From IMG/VR virus record IMGVR_UViG_3300035670_001016, positions 1 to 28,563 of that record: DNA of 28,563 nt. The stretch is one strand, 5' to 3'. The notes beneath the pieces were generated by a model that worked only from the letters and a program-made list of their open reading frames with translations, searched no databases and was not told where the DNA came from. The first letter of the stretch is position 1; each line of letters starts with the position of its first letter. The position numbers and the translations under genes are program-made. Below, piece by piece: positions 14,532-23,900 of the stretch. This stretch comes from a virus.

Positions 14532-15241
14532 GTCTTATCCAGCACCCTGCTTCGCCTAACTTACCTCTTGCCCCCAGAGAGTACGAAGCGGTTTACCAAG
14601 AGCAGTTTAATAACATCTTGCGTCTGTACTTCAACAGACTCAACAACAATCTGCTTACTTTGTTTGGCAACTACGGGGGTCGAGTTTTAGACTTCCCGCA
14701 TGGGTCGTTCTATGATGTTGGCAATCAAGTTGCGGTATCTACCACTGTCGCTTACCCCGTTAGGCTTAACGTCACTGCCTATTCCAATGCAGTTAGGGTG
14801 GTTGACAACACCAAAATAACTTTTACTTACCCCGGTACATACAACATTCAGTTCAGTATTCAGATGGCTAACTACGATAACGCCGAACAGGATATTGACA
14901 TTTGGTTTGCCAAGAACGGTACAAACATTCCTGACTCAAGCAGTCGGTTTGGGCAGGATCCGAGAAAAAGCGCAGGGGTGCCTTCACACATTATTGGCAC
15001 GGTTAACTTGTTTGTGGATGTGCTAGCCGACGACTATGTTGAGTTGTACTGGCGCACCAGCGATCTTGACACTTACATTCAATATTACGCTCCGAGCACT
15101 TCTCCTACCCGCCCCTCTATACCTTCGGTCATTCTCACAGTATTATTCGTGTCAGCATCGACCACGGCTGTAAGTAACGTCCTGTCTGTAGGGCTGTCGG
15201 GGGTATCTGCCACTGGTGCAAAAGGCACCGTAACTCCTTAA
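14528..15241 (+). CDS. Tail/nozzle appendage protein with C-terminal repeat unit
   Basis: A 237-residue protein starting in an ATGA overlap with the nozzle gene. The N-terminal PLAPREYEAVYQEQFNNILR and LYFNRLNN segment is a helical anchor I recall at the head of podovirus structural proteins. The middle is beta-rich (VAYPVRLNVTAY, ITFTYPGTYNIQFSIQMANY, DIDIWFAKNGTNIPDSS), resembling a TNF-like or jelly-roll fold used in phage fibres. The last 15 residues, LSGVSATGAKGTVTP, are a single copy of the repeat unit that fills the 3272-4351 protein. This suggests a shared trimerisation or docking element. The virion role is inferred from position next to the nozzle. Confidence 0.65.
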   Translation: MSLIQHPASPNLPLAPREYEAVYQEQFNNILRLYFNRLNNNLLTLFGNYGGRVLDFPHGSFYDVGNQVAVSTTVAYPVRLNVTAYSNAVRVVDNTKITFTYPGTYNIQFSIQMANYDNAEQDIDIWFAKNGTNIPDSSSRFGQDPRKSAGVPSHIIGTVNLFVDVLADDYVELYWRTSDLDTYIQYYAPSTSPTRPSIPSVILTVLFVSASTTAVSNVLSVGLSGVSATGAKGTVTP

Positions 15242-15257
15242 TTAGGTTGGATTCATT

Positions 15258-17354
15258 ATGACAACCACAGCTAGAAATTTAGGCCCAGGCATAAACCTAC
15301 TTAACCCCTTTGTTGGAGTGTCAGACTATGGCACAAAAACTGTTCAAGTAACCCCTGGTGGAGGCGAAGAAGCCCCTTATGATGAAACCAAACCAAGAGA
15401 TGCTTACGACTACTTAATTGATAAGTTACTAAAGGAAGGTAAAAACAACCCCCTTTATGATCTGTTTATTGGGGACAAAGGCAAGCTTCATACCGACACT
15501 TATGTAACAGAAACAAAGACACCTGATGGCAAACGTATGTTTACGATTGCAGGAAAAACAGGTGGGCCTAATCGTGAACGATACGTTAATACTTTTGTTG
15601 AAGATAACAAAGGCAATCTTGTTCCTATGGGGCAAGGTGAATATTACAAAGGAAGTTTGTCTAGCCTTGACAGGTTTGTAAATGATGCGGCTAAAGCCGC
15701 TGCCGCTGCCGCCGCTATTTATTTTGGGGGTCCAATTGTAATGGAAGCCCTTGGCGCAACTGGCGCAGGAACTGGTGCTGTCGCTGCTGGAGAAGGTGTT
15801 CTTGCTGGTACTACCGCAGCCGATATTATGGCTGCGACTGAGGCACTGGAAGCAGCAGGGGCTGCAACGCTTGGAGGTAGTGCGGGACTTCCAACTGCTT
15901 TAGGTGCTTCTGAACTTGCTGCGGCTGGGGCTGGGGCGGGTGTTCCGGCTGCTTTAGGTAGTGCTGCACCTGCTTCTGTAACGGTTGCGGGTTCTTCTTT
16001 ACCTGCTGCTACTTCAATCACACCTGGACTTGCTGCGGCTGGGGTTTTAGGCGGGGCTGCTTTGGCAGGTGGTGCAAGCGGAACAACTCCAGACGTTGTA
16101 GATGAATACAACGTCACAGGTGGACAAGGAACTCAAATTCCAGGGGGTGGAAGTTTAGGTGCTCCCGCAACCGTCGCAACCACTGCTGCGGGAGCTTCAA
16201 TCCTAAAACAGCTAGCTGATGCCACTGGGCTTAGCGAAGATACTTTAAGGTCAATTCTAAAAGGTGGTGCTGGTTTACTTACTGGGTATGCTAGTTACAG
16301 AGATGCTGAAGCTGCGCGTGAAGCCGCAAGAGGCAAACCATTTAAAAGTAGCTCTGGGTATCAAGCAGTCACAGGTGCAGGTGGCGTTACTGGGTTTAAG
16401 AAAGCTGCGTCTGGTGGGATAATTAGTTTGCAAGGTGGTGGTGGGGTTAGCTCATTGACACCCGTAGTAAATGATCCTATCGCGTATATGAATGATGTTT
16501 CAAACGCGTTGTTGACTATGCAGGAGGGTAGGCTACGTGACCCAAAACTTTACGAAACCGTGCTTAGTGGGATGAACCTTAGAAACACAGATAAGTTATT
16601 TAACGAAATAGCACGTAATCCTGACGAACTAAGCGACCGCGATTATTATTTAATGGAAGCTTTTGGGCTTCCCGCATTGGCGTCAATGCCGCCTTCAGAT
16701 TCGTTGGTATCCGCCGTAGACCGTATTCGTGGGCTATCAGATTCAGCTTCTACCCCAACCCCTTCTCAGATTTCTATGTATGAGGCAAATGAGCTTTATG
16801 CTCCAGGAGGGCAAGGAGTTTTTGATTCTGGGAGTGCTGCGCTCTCCCCATCTAAAGATTATGGGGACGCGTTTTCAGAAGAATACAACCCTACGCTTGA
16901 AAAAATGATGCGGGAGTTTGAAAAAACAGGGCACATAAGTGGAGTTGACAGTACGGCTGAGGACGAAGAAGGACTTGGTTCAAGTTACTCTGGTTTAATG
17001 GCGCTACTAGCTCCCAAAATGGGAGAAGATGTTACCCAAATGCGAGCTTCTGGAGGTGGAATTGGGTCATTGGAAATGGCGAGGGGAGGACGTGCACTAC
17101 CACCACGATACCTCGACGGACACTCAGATGGCATGGCAGACAAAGTCCCTGCACACATTGACAATAAAAGACCTGCTGCACTTTCTGATGGTGAGTTTGT
17201 TATTCCTGCTGATGTTGTTAGTCATCTTGGGAATGGGAATTCTAACGCAGGTGCGAAACGTCTTTACAAAATGATGGATCGTATTCGTGCTGCACGAACA
17301 GGTAACCGTAAACAGGGTAGACAGATTAACCCTGATAAATTTTTGCCGAGGTAA
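15258..17354 (+). CDS. Internal virion-like structural protein 1
   Basis: A 698-residue protein. After a polar N-terminus comes a long Ala/Gly-rich hydrophobic tract (about residues 140-290), which could span or insert into a membrane. A GGI-containing segment follows (KAASGGIISLQGGGG, about 383-397). The C-terminal 80 residues hold a conserved phage block: YLDGHSDGMADKVPAHID, LSDGEFVIPADVVSHLGNG, and GAKRLYKMMDRIRAARTG. I recall this block from uncultured marine podoviruses, where it ends proteins lying between nozzle and large ejection proteins. The position matches internal virion proteins that are ejected ahead of DNA. The function beyond that is unknown. The next gene follows after two bases. 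Confidence 0.6.
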   Translation: MTTTARNLGPGINLLNPFVGVSDYGTKTVQVTPGGGEEAPYDETKPRDAYDYLIDKLLKEGKNNPLYDLFIGDKGKLHTDTYVTETKTPDGKRMFTIAGKTGGPNRERYVNTFVEDNKGNLVPMGQGEYYKGSLSSLDRFVNDAAKAAAAAAAIYFGGPIVMEALGATGAGTGAVAAGEGVLAGTTAADIMAATEALEAAGAATLGGSAGLPTALGASELAAAGAGAGVPAALGSAAPASVTVAGSSLPAATSITPGLAAAGVLGGAALAGGASGTTPDVVDEYNVTGGQGTQIPGGGSLGAPATVATTAAGASILKQLADATGLSEDTLRSILKGGAGLLTGYASYRDAEAAREAARGKPFKSSSGYQAVTGAGGVTGFKKAASGGIISLQGGGGVSSLTPVVNDPIAYMNDVSNALLTMQEGRLRDPKLYETVLSGMNLRNTDKLFNEIARNPDELSDRDYYLMEAFGLPALASMPPSDSLVSAVDRIRGLSDSASTPTPSQISMYEANELYAPGGQGVFDSGSAALSPSKDYGDAFSEEYNPTLEKMMREFEKTGHISGVDSTAEDEEGLGSSYSGLMALLAPKMGEDVTQMRASGGGIGSLEMARGGRALPPRYLDGHSDGMADKVPAHIDNKRPAALSDGEFVIPADVVSHLGNGNSNAGAKRLYKMMDRIRAARTGNRKQGRQINPDKFLPR

Positions 17355-17356
17355 TC

Positions 17357-19267
17357 ATGGCTATTGATATTGCAGGATTAAAAGCAGCCGCCGCTGGTTC
17401 TGAAGGCGATAAAATTAATTGGTACGCTAGTCAGCTTAGAGCTGGGTATACCGATGCTGAAATCACTGCTGCTGTTGATAGAGCTTTAGGCACTTCGTAC
17501 GCTACCGCAAAAGCAGGTACGGAAGAAGCAGAAGAATGGAATTATCTCCAAGATAAAGCCGCTGAGCAAATAATTAAAGGAATAAAAGACAGCACTTCTG
17601 CTAAAGAAAAAGCTATTGCTTATAATCAGCTATATCAGGGGGCTGGACTTACTAATGATGAAATTCAACAAAATATTAGAGAAATTTTAGGTCAGCCAGA
17701 TCCTGCTCACATGCGAGCACTGCTTGGTATGGCAGGGGCAAGACGCGCAGCACAGTTAACCACAGGTGCTGAAAAAGCCGACTACGTAAAACAGATGATC
17801 GCGGCAGGGTATAAACCTGAAGAAATTCAAAGCTATATAAATACAGCCGTAGGTCAGCAAACTCCCGAATATATGGCTGAGTTATTTAGACTTGCTGGGG
17901 TGAAATTACCGGGGGCAGAGCAACCTTTTAAACCTGTTGTTGGTGGCACTGGAGTATCTATTTCAGGTGAATCTGGACTTCGTGAAGGTTACACCGACTA
18001 CGTTCAGGATTATCTGCAACGGATGTCTGCGCTTTTAGCACGACGTAATGTAGACCCAACGACAAATCAACCCACATATACAGGCCCACAGTTTGGTGGT
18101 ACAGGTGCAGGGGGTTACGGCACAGAAACCGCACAAACGCTAGAAGACATTCAAGGCCAGCGTGAATCCATGATGGGGTTGAAGGAAGACAAATCTTCTA
18201 TGTTCACACCTTTTAAATATTCTTTTACGCCTAAGTCTTTCACGACTCAATCTGCCGCATCGGGCGGCATTATGTCGTTGATTGAAGGGTATCAAGCAGG
18301 TGGGAATGTTAGTGGTGGATCAACCGGGAATATGCAGGGTAATCAGGTAGTGCCCTCGACTTTTGATGCGCCGGATGCTTTTTCACCAACTACGTATTCT
18401 TCCACTTACACTGCGCCAACTACCACATACACCGGCCCCGGTGCTACAGGTATTACAACCGATACGTTTGATCAAGCTGCGTTAGATCGTTTTATTAATC
18501 CTTACACATCTTCAGTCACTGACCCTCAAGTTCGTGAAGCCAAACGTCAAGCGCAGCTAGCCTCTCAAGCGCAAGCAGCAAAATTTACGCAAGCTGGTGC
18601 GTTTGGGGGGACTAGAAATATTTTGTCCGAAAACGAGATAGGCAGAAACCTTGCCACACAGATCGGTGATATTACTGGGCGTGGGCAAAAAGAAGCCTAT
18701 GACGCTGCACTTCGCGCATTTGAAGCTGAGCAGGGGCGTAAGTTAACCGCAGGTGTTGAAAGCGAAAGAGCAAGGCAAGAAGCTGGCAGACAAGCATTAA
18801 CAGGTGCTGCAACCGCAGGGCAACTTGGGCTAGATGCTTCCAAACTGACTGAACAATCAAAACAATTTGGTGCTACTTACGGCTTACAAACAGAACAGTC
18901 GGCTGCACAGTACGACCAACAAGCTCGTGAACTTCAACAACGCGCCGAGGAAGCGCAGGCTAGAGGCGATCAGTTTGCAGCTAATCTTGCACTGCAACAA
19001 CTCCAAGAAGCCCAACGCGCTGCTGAAGTTGCGCGTCAGTTTGAATACACACAAGCGCGTGATACATACTTAGATCCGTTCCGTGAGCTTAGTTACGCAA
19101 ATCAGTTGTTATCAGGTCTGCCAATTAAAGCTGGAGACACAGGAATTAGTCCGTTAGCCGAAGCTCTTGCGGGTGGTGCTGGTGGGGCTTCGTTAGTTAA
19201 CAGTATTATTGGTAACCCAACTTATTTAGCGGATCTTAAAAAAGCTCTTGGGATTCCCCCTGGTTAA
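17357..19267 (+). CDS. Internal virion-like structural protein 2
   Basis: A 636-residue protein. The first 170 residues contain three copies of a roughly 28-residue helical unit (about 18-45, 84-112, 139-166) with a shared AGYxxxEIxxxIxxALG pattern. Then come a Ser/Thr/Tyr/Gly-rich linker and the SAASGGIMSLIEGYQAGG motif (about 299-316). A conserved block, FINPYTSSVTDPQVREAKRQ and GAFGGTRNIL (about 378-420), heads a long Ala/Gln/Glu-rich coiled coil to residue 600. The last segment is small and hydrophobic. The coiled coil and location between nozzle and giant protein fit a T7 gp15-like ejection role, but there is no direct similarity I can claim. Only three bases separate its stop from the next GTG. 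Confidence 0.6.
   Translation: MAIDIAGLKAAAAGSEGDKINWYASQLRAGYTDAEITAAVDRALGTSYATAKAGTEEAEEWNYLQDKAAEQIIKGIKDSTSAKEKAIAYNQLYQGAGLTNDEIQQNIREILGQPDPAHMRALLGMAGARRAAQLTTGAEKADYVKQMIAAGYKPEEIQSYINTAVGQQTPEYMAELFRLAGVKLPGAEQPFKPVVGGTGVSISGESGLREGYTDYVQDYLQRMSALLARRNVDPTTNQPTYTGPQFGGTGAGGYGTETAQTLEDIQGQRESMMGLKEDKSSMFTPFKYSFTPKSFTTQSAASGGIMSLIEGYQAGGNVSGGSTGNMQGNQVVPSTFDAPDAFSPTTYSSTYTAPTTTYTGPGATGITTDTFDQAALDRFINPYTSSVTDPQVREAKRQAQLASQAQAAKFTQAGAFGGTRNILSENEIGRNLATQIGDITGRGQKEAYDAALRAFEAEQGRKLTAGVESERARQEAGRQALTGAATAGQLGLDASKLTEQSKQFGATYGLQTEQSAAQYDQQARELQQRAEEAQARGDQFAANLALQQLQEAQRAAEVARQFEYTQARDTYLDPFRELSYANQLLSGLPIKAGDTGISPLAEALAGGAGGASLVNSIIGNPTYLADLKKALGIPPG
17408..17854 (+). repeat. Three diverged 28-residue helical repeats (coding)
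   Basis: Units at residues 18-45, 84-112 and 139-166 of the 17357-19267 protein share Y-x2-Q-(hydrophobic)-x-A-G-Y/L-(x3)-E-I-(x3)-I/V-x3-L/V-G. They are repeats at protein level only; the DNA is strongly diverged. Confidence 0.6.
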
Positions 19268-19279
19268 TAGGTGACTGCT

Positions 19280-20917
19280 ATGCCGATTCCATTCCCACCC
19301 GACGGACCCCAAGTTCAGGCAGCAATGTCTAAGATGCCTGGGGGTGTGTTGCAAAATTATGCAGCGGGTACACCTGCACAACCAACAGGACAAGTTACAC
19401 CTGGACCACTGGGCTCAGCCGCAGGTGCTTTAAATGCTCGCGGAGCTATGGGTGCGGCTAGTCAGCGCCAAAGCGCTATGAACAATAAAATTAGTAACTC
19501 AACCGTCTTCCAACAGAAAGATATGGAGCTTGCCCAGAAAGCCCAGCAGCTTCAGCAAAAAGAACAGCAGCTTGGTGTGCTCGGCGCACTCATGGCTAAA
19601 AAAGCTCAGGACATGCAAGCTCGTGAATCGATGGGCGTGGCCAACCTACCCATACGTCCTGATATGTTTACTGCGATGGATGGTGGGATTGTATTTGCTC
19701 ATGGTGGTGGAGTTGAAGGGTACGCTCGGCGTGGGTTAGTGCAAGACCTTGGAATGATAAGCCCGCTTCGTGAAGATCGAATGGCGGAAGGGTTTACTGA
19801 ACGCGAAGTAACGGATAGGGCGAGTAGCGAAGAAGAGGAAGAAGATCCGCGAGATGTAACGATTGCTAGAATGAGAAAAGGCGTAGTAGACCTTGAAGAT
19901 GCTGCGAGGGCGGCACGCCTTTCTCCTGAAGAAAAGAAGCGGCGTTTAGAAGAATCCACAGCAGAAGATAAAGCGCTGTACGAAAAGTACAAAAAAGGGG
20001 TTGCTGGATTAGACGAACAAATGGTTAAAGCCATGCTCGGTAAAGAACCCGACATGCTATCTGGCATTATTTCTGGCATTCCTACGGAACGTGGGCGTAG
20101 GGTTTCAGATGTAATCCTTGGTATGGCTAAAGGTGTAAACGCTCAACAAGCAGCTTATGGGGATCGTGCTAGTAAAGCAGCTATGTATATGGCAGAAGCC
20201 AAGCGCAAACAAGCGCTTGCTGATTTTGAAGAAGAACGTGGTCGGCCCGAACGCGCTAAGAAACTTGTTGCCGACGCAGAGTCTGATTTGGCTAAAGCTT
20301 ATGAAATACAAAGTGGTGTTATTAAAACAGGTATTAAAACTGAGACAGATATTGCAGGACTGCAAAATAAAGAAGAGCTTGCTCGTGAACGACTTAGAGC
20401 AAGGGAGCAACTAGCGGAAGCTGATAGAAGGTCTAGAGAAAAACTAGCGGACGCTAGAAACGAAATTTTATTGGCAAGAGTAAACGCTGAATTAGCAAGA
20501 GCTGGGGCTGGTGGCAAAACGGATTTACAAACCCGCGCTGCTGTTTCTTACAATGTGCTAAAAGAAGAAAACGATAAACTTCCTCAAAACCAAAGAAAGT
20601 CTGAAGCAAAACTAAGAGACGAGGCGTTTACACTAGCAGAAACCGCACTACTTGGATCTAGGCGTATAAGCGCACAAGCAAGTATGCTACGTGCTGACAT
20701 TTCAGGTGCAAAGACTTTAACTGAGGCGATGGCTAAACTAAAGTATGACCCCATGTACATAGAAGCCGATGCTTTAACTAAAAGGCAAATGGAAGATGAA
20801 GTACGTGCAAGGTTCCCATCTAGTGGCGCTACGCCTCCCGGTGCTATACCCTATCCACAAAGTCCACAAAGAAACGCTCCACCTCCACCCCCCGGATTTG
20901 TCCCTAACTCGCGCTAA
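19280..20917 (+). CDS. Internal virion-like structural protein 3
   Basis: A 545-residue protein. The ATG at 19280 is chosen because AGGTGA at 19269-19274 is well spaced; an in-frame GTG at 19271 lacks an upstream site. Residues about 75-115 are a Gln/Lys coiled coil (KDMELAQKAQQLQQKEQQ). DGGIVFAHGGGVEGYARRG follows (about 134-152), a glycine-rich motif related to ones in the two preceding proteins. The middle and C-terminal parts are long charged helices, with a short FPSSGATPPGAIPYP proline-rich tail. It probably belongs with the two previous proteins as capsid-internal or ejection proteins. No enzymatic domain is seen. Confidence 0.55.
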   Translation: MPIPFPPDGPQVQAAMSKMPGGVLQNYAAGTPAQPTGQVTPGPLGSAAGALNARGAMGAASQRQSAMNNKISNSTVFQQKDMELAQKAQQLQQKEQQLGVLGALMAKKAQDMQARESMGVANLPIRPDMFTAMDGGIVFAHGGGVEGYARRGLVQDLGMISPLREDRMAEGFTEREVTDRASSEEEEEDPRDVTIARMRKGVVDLEDAARAARLSPEEKKRRLEESTAEDKALYEKYKKGVAGLDEQMVKAMLGKEPDMLSGIISGIPTERGRRVSDVILGMAKGVNAQQAAYGDRASKAAMYMAEAKRKQALADFEEERGRPERAKKLVADAESDLAKAYEIQSGVIKTGIKTETDIAGLQNKEELARERLRAREQLAEADRRSREKLADARNEILLARVNAELARAGAGGKTDLQTRAAVSYNVLKEENDKLPQNQRKSEAKLRDEAFTLAETALLGSRRISAQASMLRADISGAKTLTEAMAKLKYDPMYIEADALTKRQMEDEVRARFPSSGATPPGAIPYPQSPQRNAPPPPPGFVPNSR

Positions 20918-20922
20918 AAACT

Positions 20923-23900
20923 ATGGCACTTCAAACAGCTACTAACCCCCAAACTGGGGAAAGCGTTGCGCTGGTTGGTAACCAATGGGTGCCCATAACT
21001 CAAACAGCTACTAACCCAAAAACCGGGGCAAAAGCCTATTTGGTTAACAACGAATGGATGGTGGATGAAGCCATTGCAAAACCCACTACGCCGACTACGT
21101 CTGCTCCGGCAGAAACTAAAGCAAGACCTGAAACTGTTACATCCGCTACGGATGAGTTTTCTGCGTTTATGCCTGCAATATCTGATGAACCTGCGTATCG
21201 CAGTGTTATGGAAGGCGCATATTTCACACCAAAAGAAAAACAAACAGAAATTGGAAAACGTCTTGGTTTAGGTGCGGGGCCGATAAGCACTTCTACAGTG
21301 CAAAAAGCGGCTGATGTACGCGCAGGTAAGGCGCCCCCAACTGAATCTGTAGTTGCTAAAGTAGCAGCGGCTTTAGAAGAACAACAAGCTCCATCCCTTG
21401 AAGAAATGCTGTACAAGCAAGGGGCAGCAGATAGGGAACGATTGGTACAAAAACAACTTGAGACAAGGGATCGTCGTAAATTTGCAGAAGACTACCCAAT
21501 TCTTGCATCAGCAGGAGCTGGTGCTGCATCAAATATTGTTGGTTTGCTTAATGCCAAAAACGTATTAGCTGACGGATTTAACGTCACTTTTGTAAACCCT
21601 TTGTTACAAGGGTTAGGGTTAGATCCTTTACCTTCTACGGGTAAAGCGTTTGGTACTGAGTATTTTGATAAAGCAGCTAAAGACTACACACCTAAAATTG
21701 CCAAAAAAGAATTAGGTGAAGCTTGGAAAGAAAGCCAGTTTGCTCCGTGGTTAATGTCTAAGCTTGCGTCAAATTCAGTATCAATAGCGCAATCACTAAC
21801 TGCTGCGTTTTCTTTACCTTTAAGAGCTGTTTTGCTACCTAGCATGGGTTTGCAGACTGCTGGGTCTAGTTACGCAGAGGGGGATGACCCAAGAGTTGCT
21901 TTAGCAAAAGGTCTTGTCGAAGTCGGTACAGAAATGCTGCCGTTAAAAGCTTTTGACAAAATTACTGACACTTTGAAAGGTATGTCTGTAGCAAAACAAA
22001 ACGCTGTTTTGGCTGTAGCAGGTAAAAGATTATTGCAAGCAGGCGGGGCAATTACAGTAAACGGACTTGTAAACGCAATCGAAGAAACTGCCGCGCAACT
22101 TGGGGGTAACGTATTAGATAAGTATTTTCAAGGTAAACAAATTGAATTAGACAAGGGGCTTGCTGAAGCTGCGATAGTTGGTGCAGCTTCCGGTAAAGTC
22201 ATGTCTATTCCCCATGTTGCGGGTATAGCCACGGGTGCATATGAACCAAACATACAGGCGCAAAGATTACTAAGAGATGTATTAGAAGGTGGGCAGTTTA
22301 CTAAAGAAGGTGCGGATGCTGAGATCGCTGAAACCCTTAGAGCTGCTCCTACCACAAGCAGAAGAATTAGTCCTGTTGCAACCACCATAGCGGCAGCAGA
22401 AGCTGAACGACTAAAACAAAAACCTATTACACCTGTAGACTTAGAAGTACAAGGCACCGCAGCCGACTTAGAGCGCAAAGAACCAAAACTTACAACTGAC
22501 GTTGCTCCACCAGAGCGTAAAGAGCGTACGCTTGATGCGGAACTAACCAAAGAGCAACAAATAAATGTTTTAACTCAGCAGCTTGTTCAGACCCGTGGAA
22601 TGGCTGAAGAGGATGCGCGTAAGATCGCAACCATGCGAGTGCTTGCATCAGAAGTAGAGGCTCAGAGGCGTGCGGCTGAAGCGGAAGAAGAAAGAAAAGC
22701 AAAGCTACGTGAAGGGTTGGTTATACCTGACGACGACCCAAGAGTGCAGGCTTATGCTGGAGAACTACTTGACAATAATGTCGTTAGCACTAAAGCTGAG
22801 GCTATTGCGTTAGCCAAAAAACGGGTCGCTGATGAGGAGGCCGCAGATGCAGAAGATGTTACTGAGCCTCCCGTTGCAGGAGGTGGAGAGGGCGTTTCAG
22901 TTTCTGGCGGACCCTCTGGAGGAGCACCCACCGAAGGAGCTGCACCATCTATCGACACAGGAGTGGCAGGCACTGAGCTTCCTGCTGAACCAACTGTACC
23001 ACGAGAAGAGCCTCCACCTGCTGAATTAAAACTTGCACGCGATACGCTATACGACCAAGCAAAAAATTTAGTAATTGAAAGCCAGCGAGCAAGTGTTTCA
23101 TTAATTCAACGTGAGTTAAGAGTTGGATACAACCGCGCACAACGCATTCTTGAGCAGTTAGAAGCAGAAGGTGTAGTTTCCGCAAAAGATGCCAATCGTG
23201 TCCGTTCAGTTTTAATTGAAAAACCAACGCCTAAAGAGGAAGCCCCCAGTGTCACTGCGCCCACAGAAACCGTCGAAGCAGAAGAAACGCGAGCAGCAGC
23301 GCCTGTTGAAGGAGCAGAAGTGGCAGAACCTGCCGCAGAAACTCCTAGAACCAAGGCTATCAAACGACTTTCAGAGCTTACAGAAGAAGCTAGGAAACTA
23401 GAATCAGACAAACTTACGGGTTTTGCCAATGAGATCGACCCAGAAGTAAACAAAGAAACGATAGCCAACTACGCTGATGAAGACCTTGACGAATTAGTAA
23501 AAGATATTGAACGGCAAGTTGCTCGGCAAAAACGAGGCGCAGCAACATTTGATCTTTTTCCTGTTTTAACAGGTGATGGTTTTATTACATATGTAGATAA
23601 CGACGAAATAGCAGCAGCGTATGGTAAAGAAAATAAACCCCCAGAATTAGAACAAGTTGATTTTGAAAATCTGTTGATTGCGCCGACTATGAACCAAGCT
23701 AAGGTAAAGCTTGGTCTGCCCGAATCGGCAAAAATGTCTACCTTGATGCAAACTGCATCTGATAAGGGGTATGACGGTATTACGTTTAAAAGCTCAACAG
23801 GTCAGCAATATTTATTTTTCCCATATCAACGTCCATTTGAAAGTGCAAGCCCTTCGACTGCATTAAGTGGTGCGCCTGTTAATGAGCGCCTAAACAAAGT

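Noticed and set aside
15719-16117. Antisense Ala/Pro-rich reading frame
   Set aside because: It lies opposite the Ala/Gly tract of the 15258-17354 gene and has no independent support.
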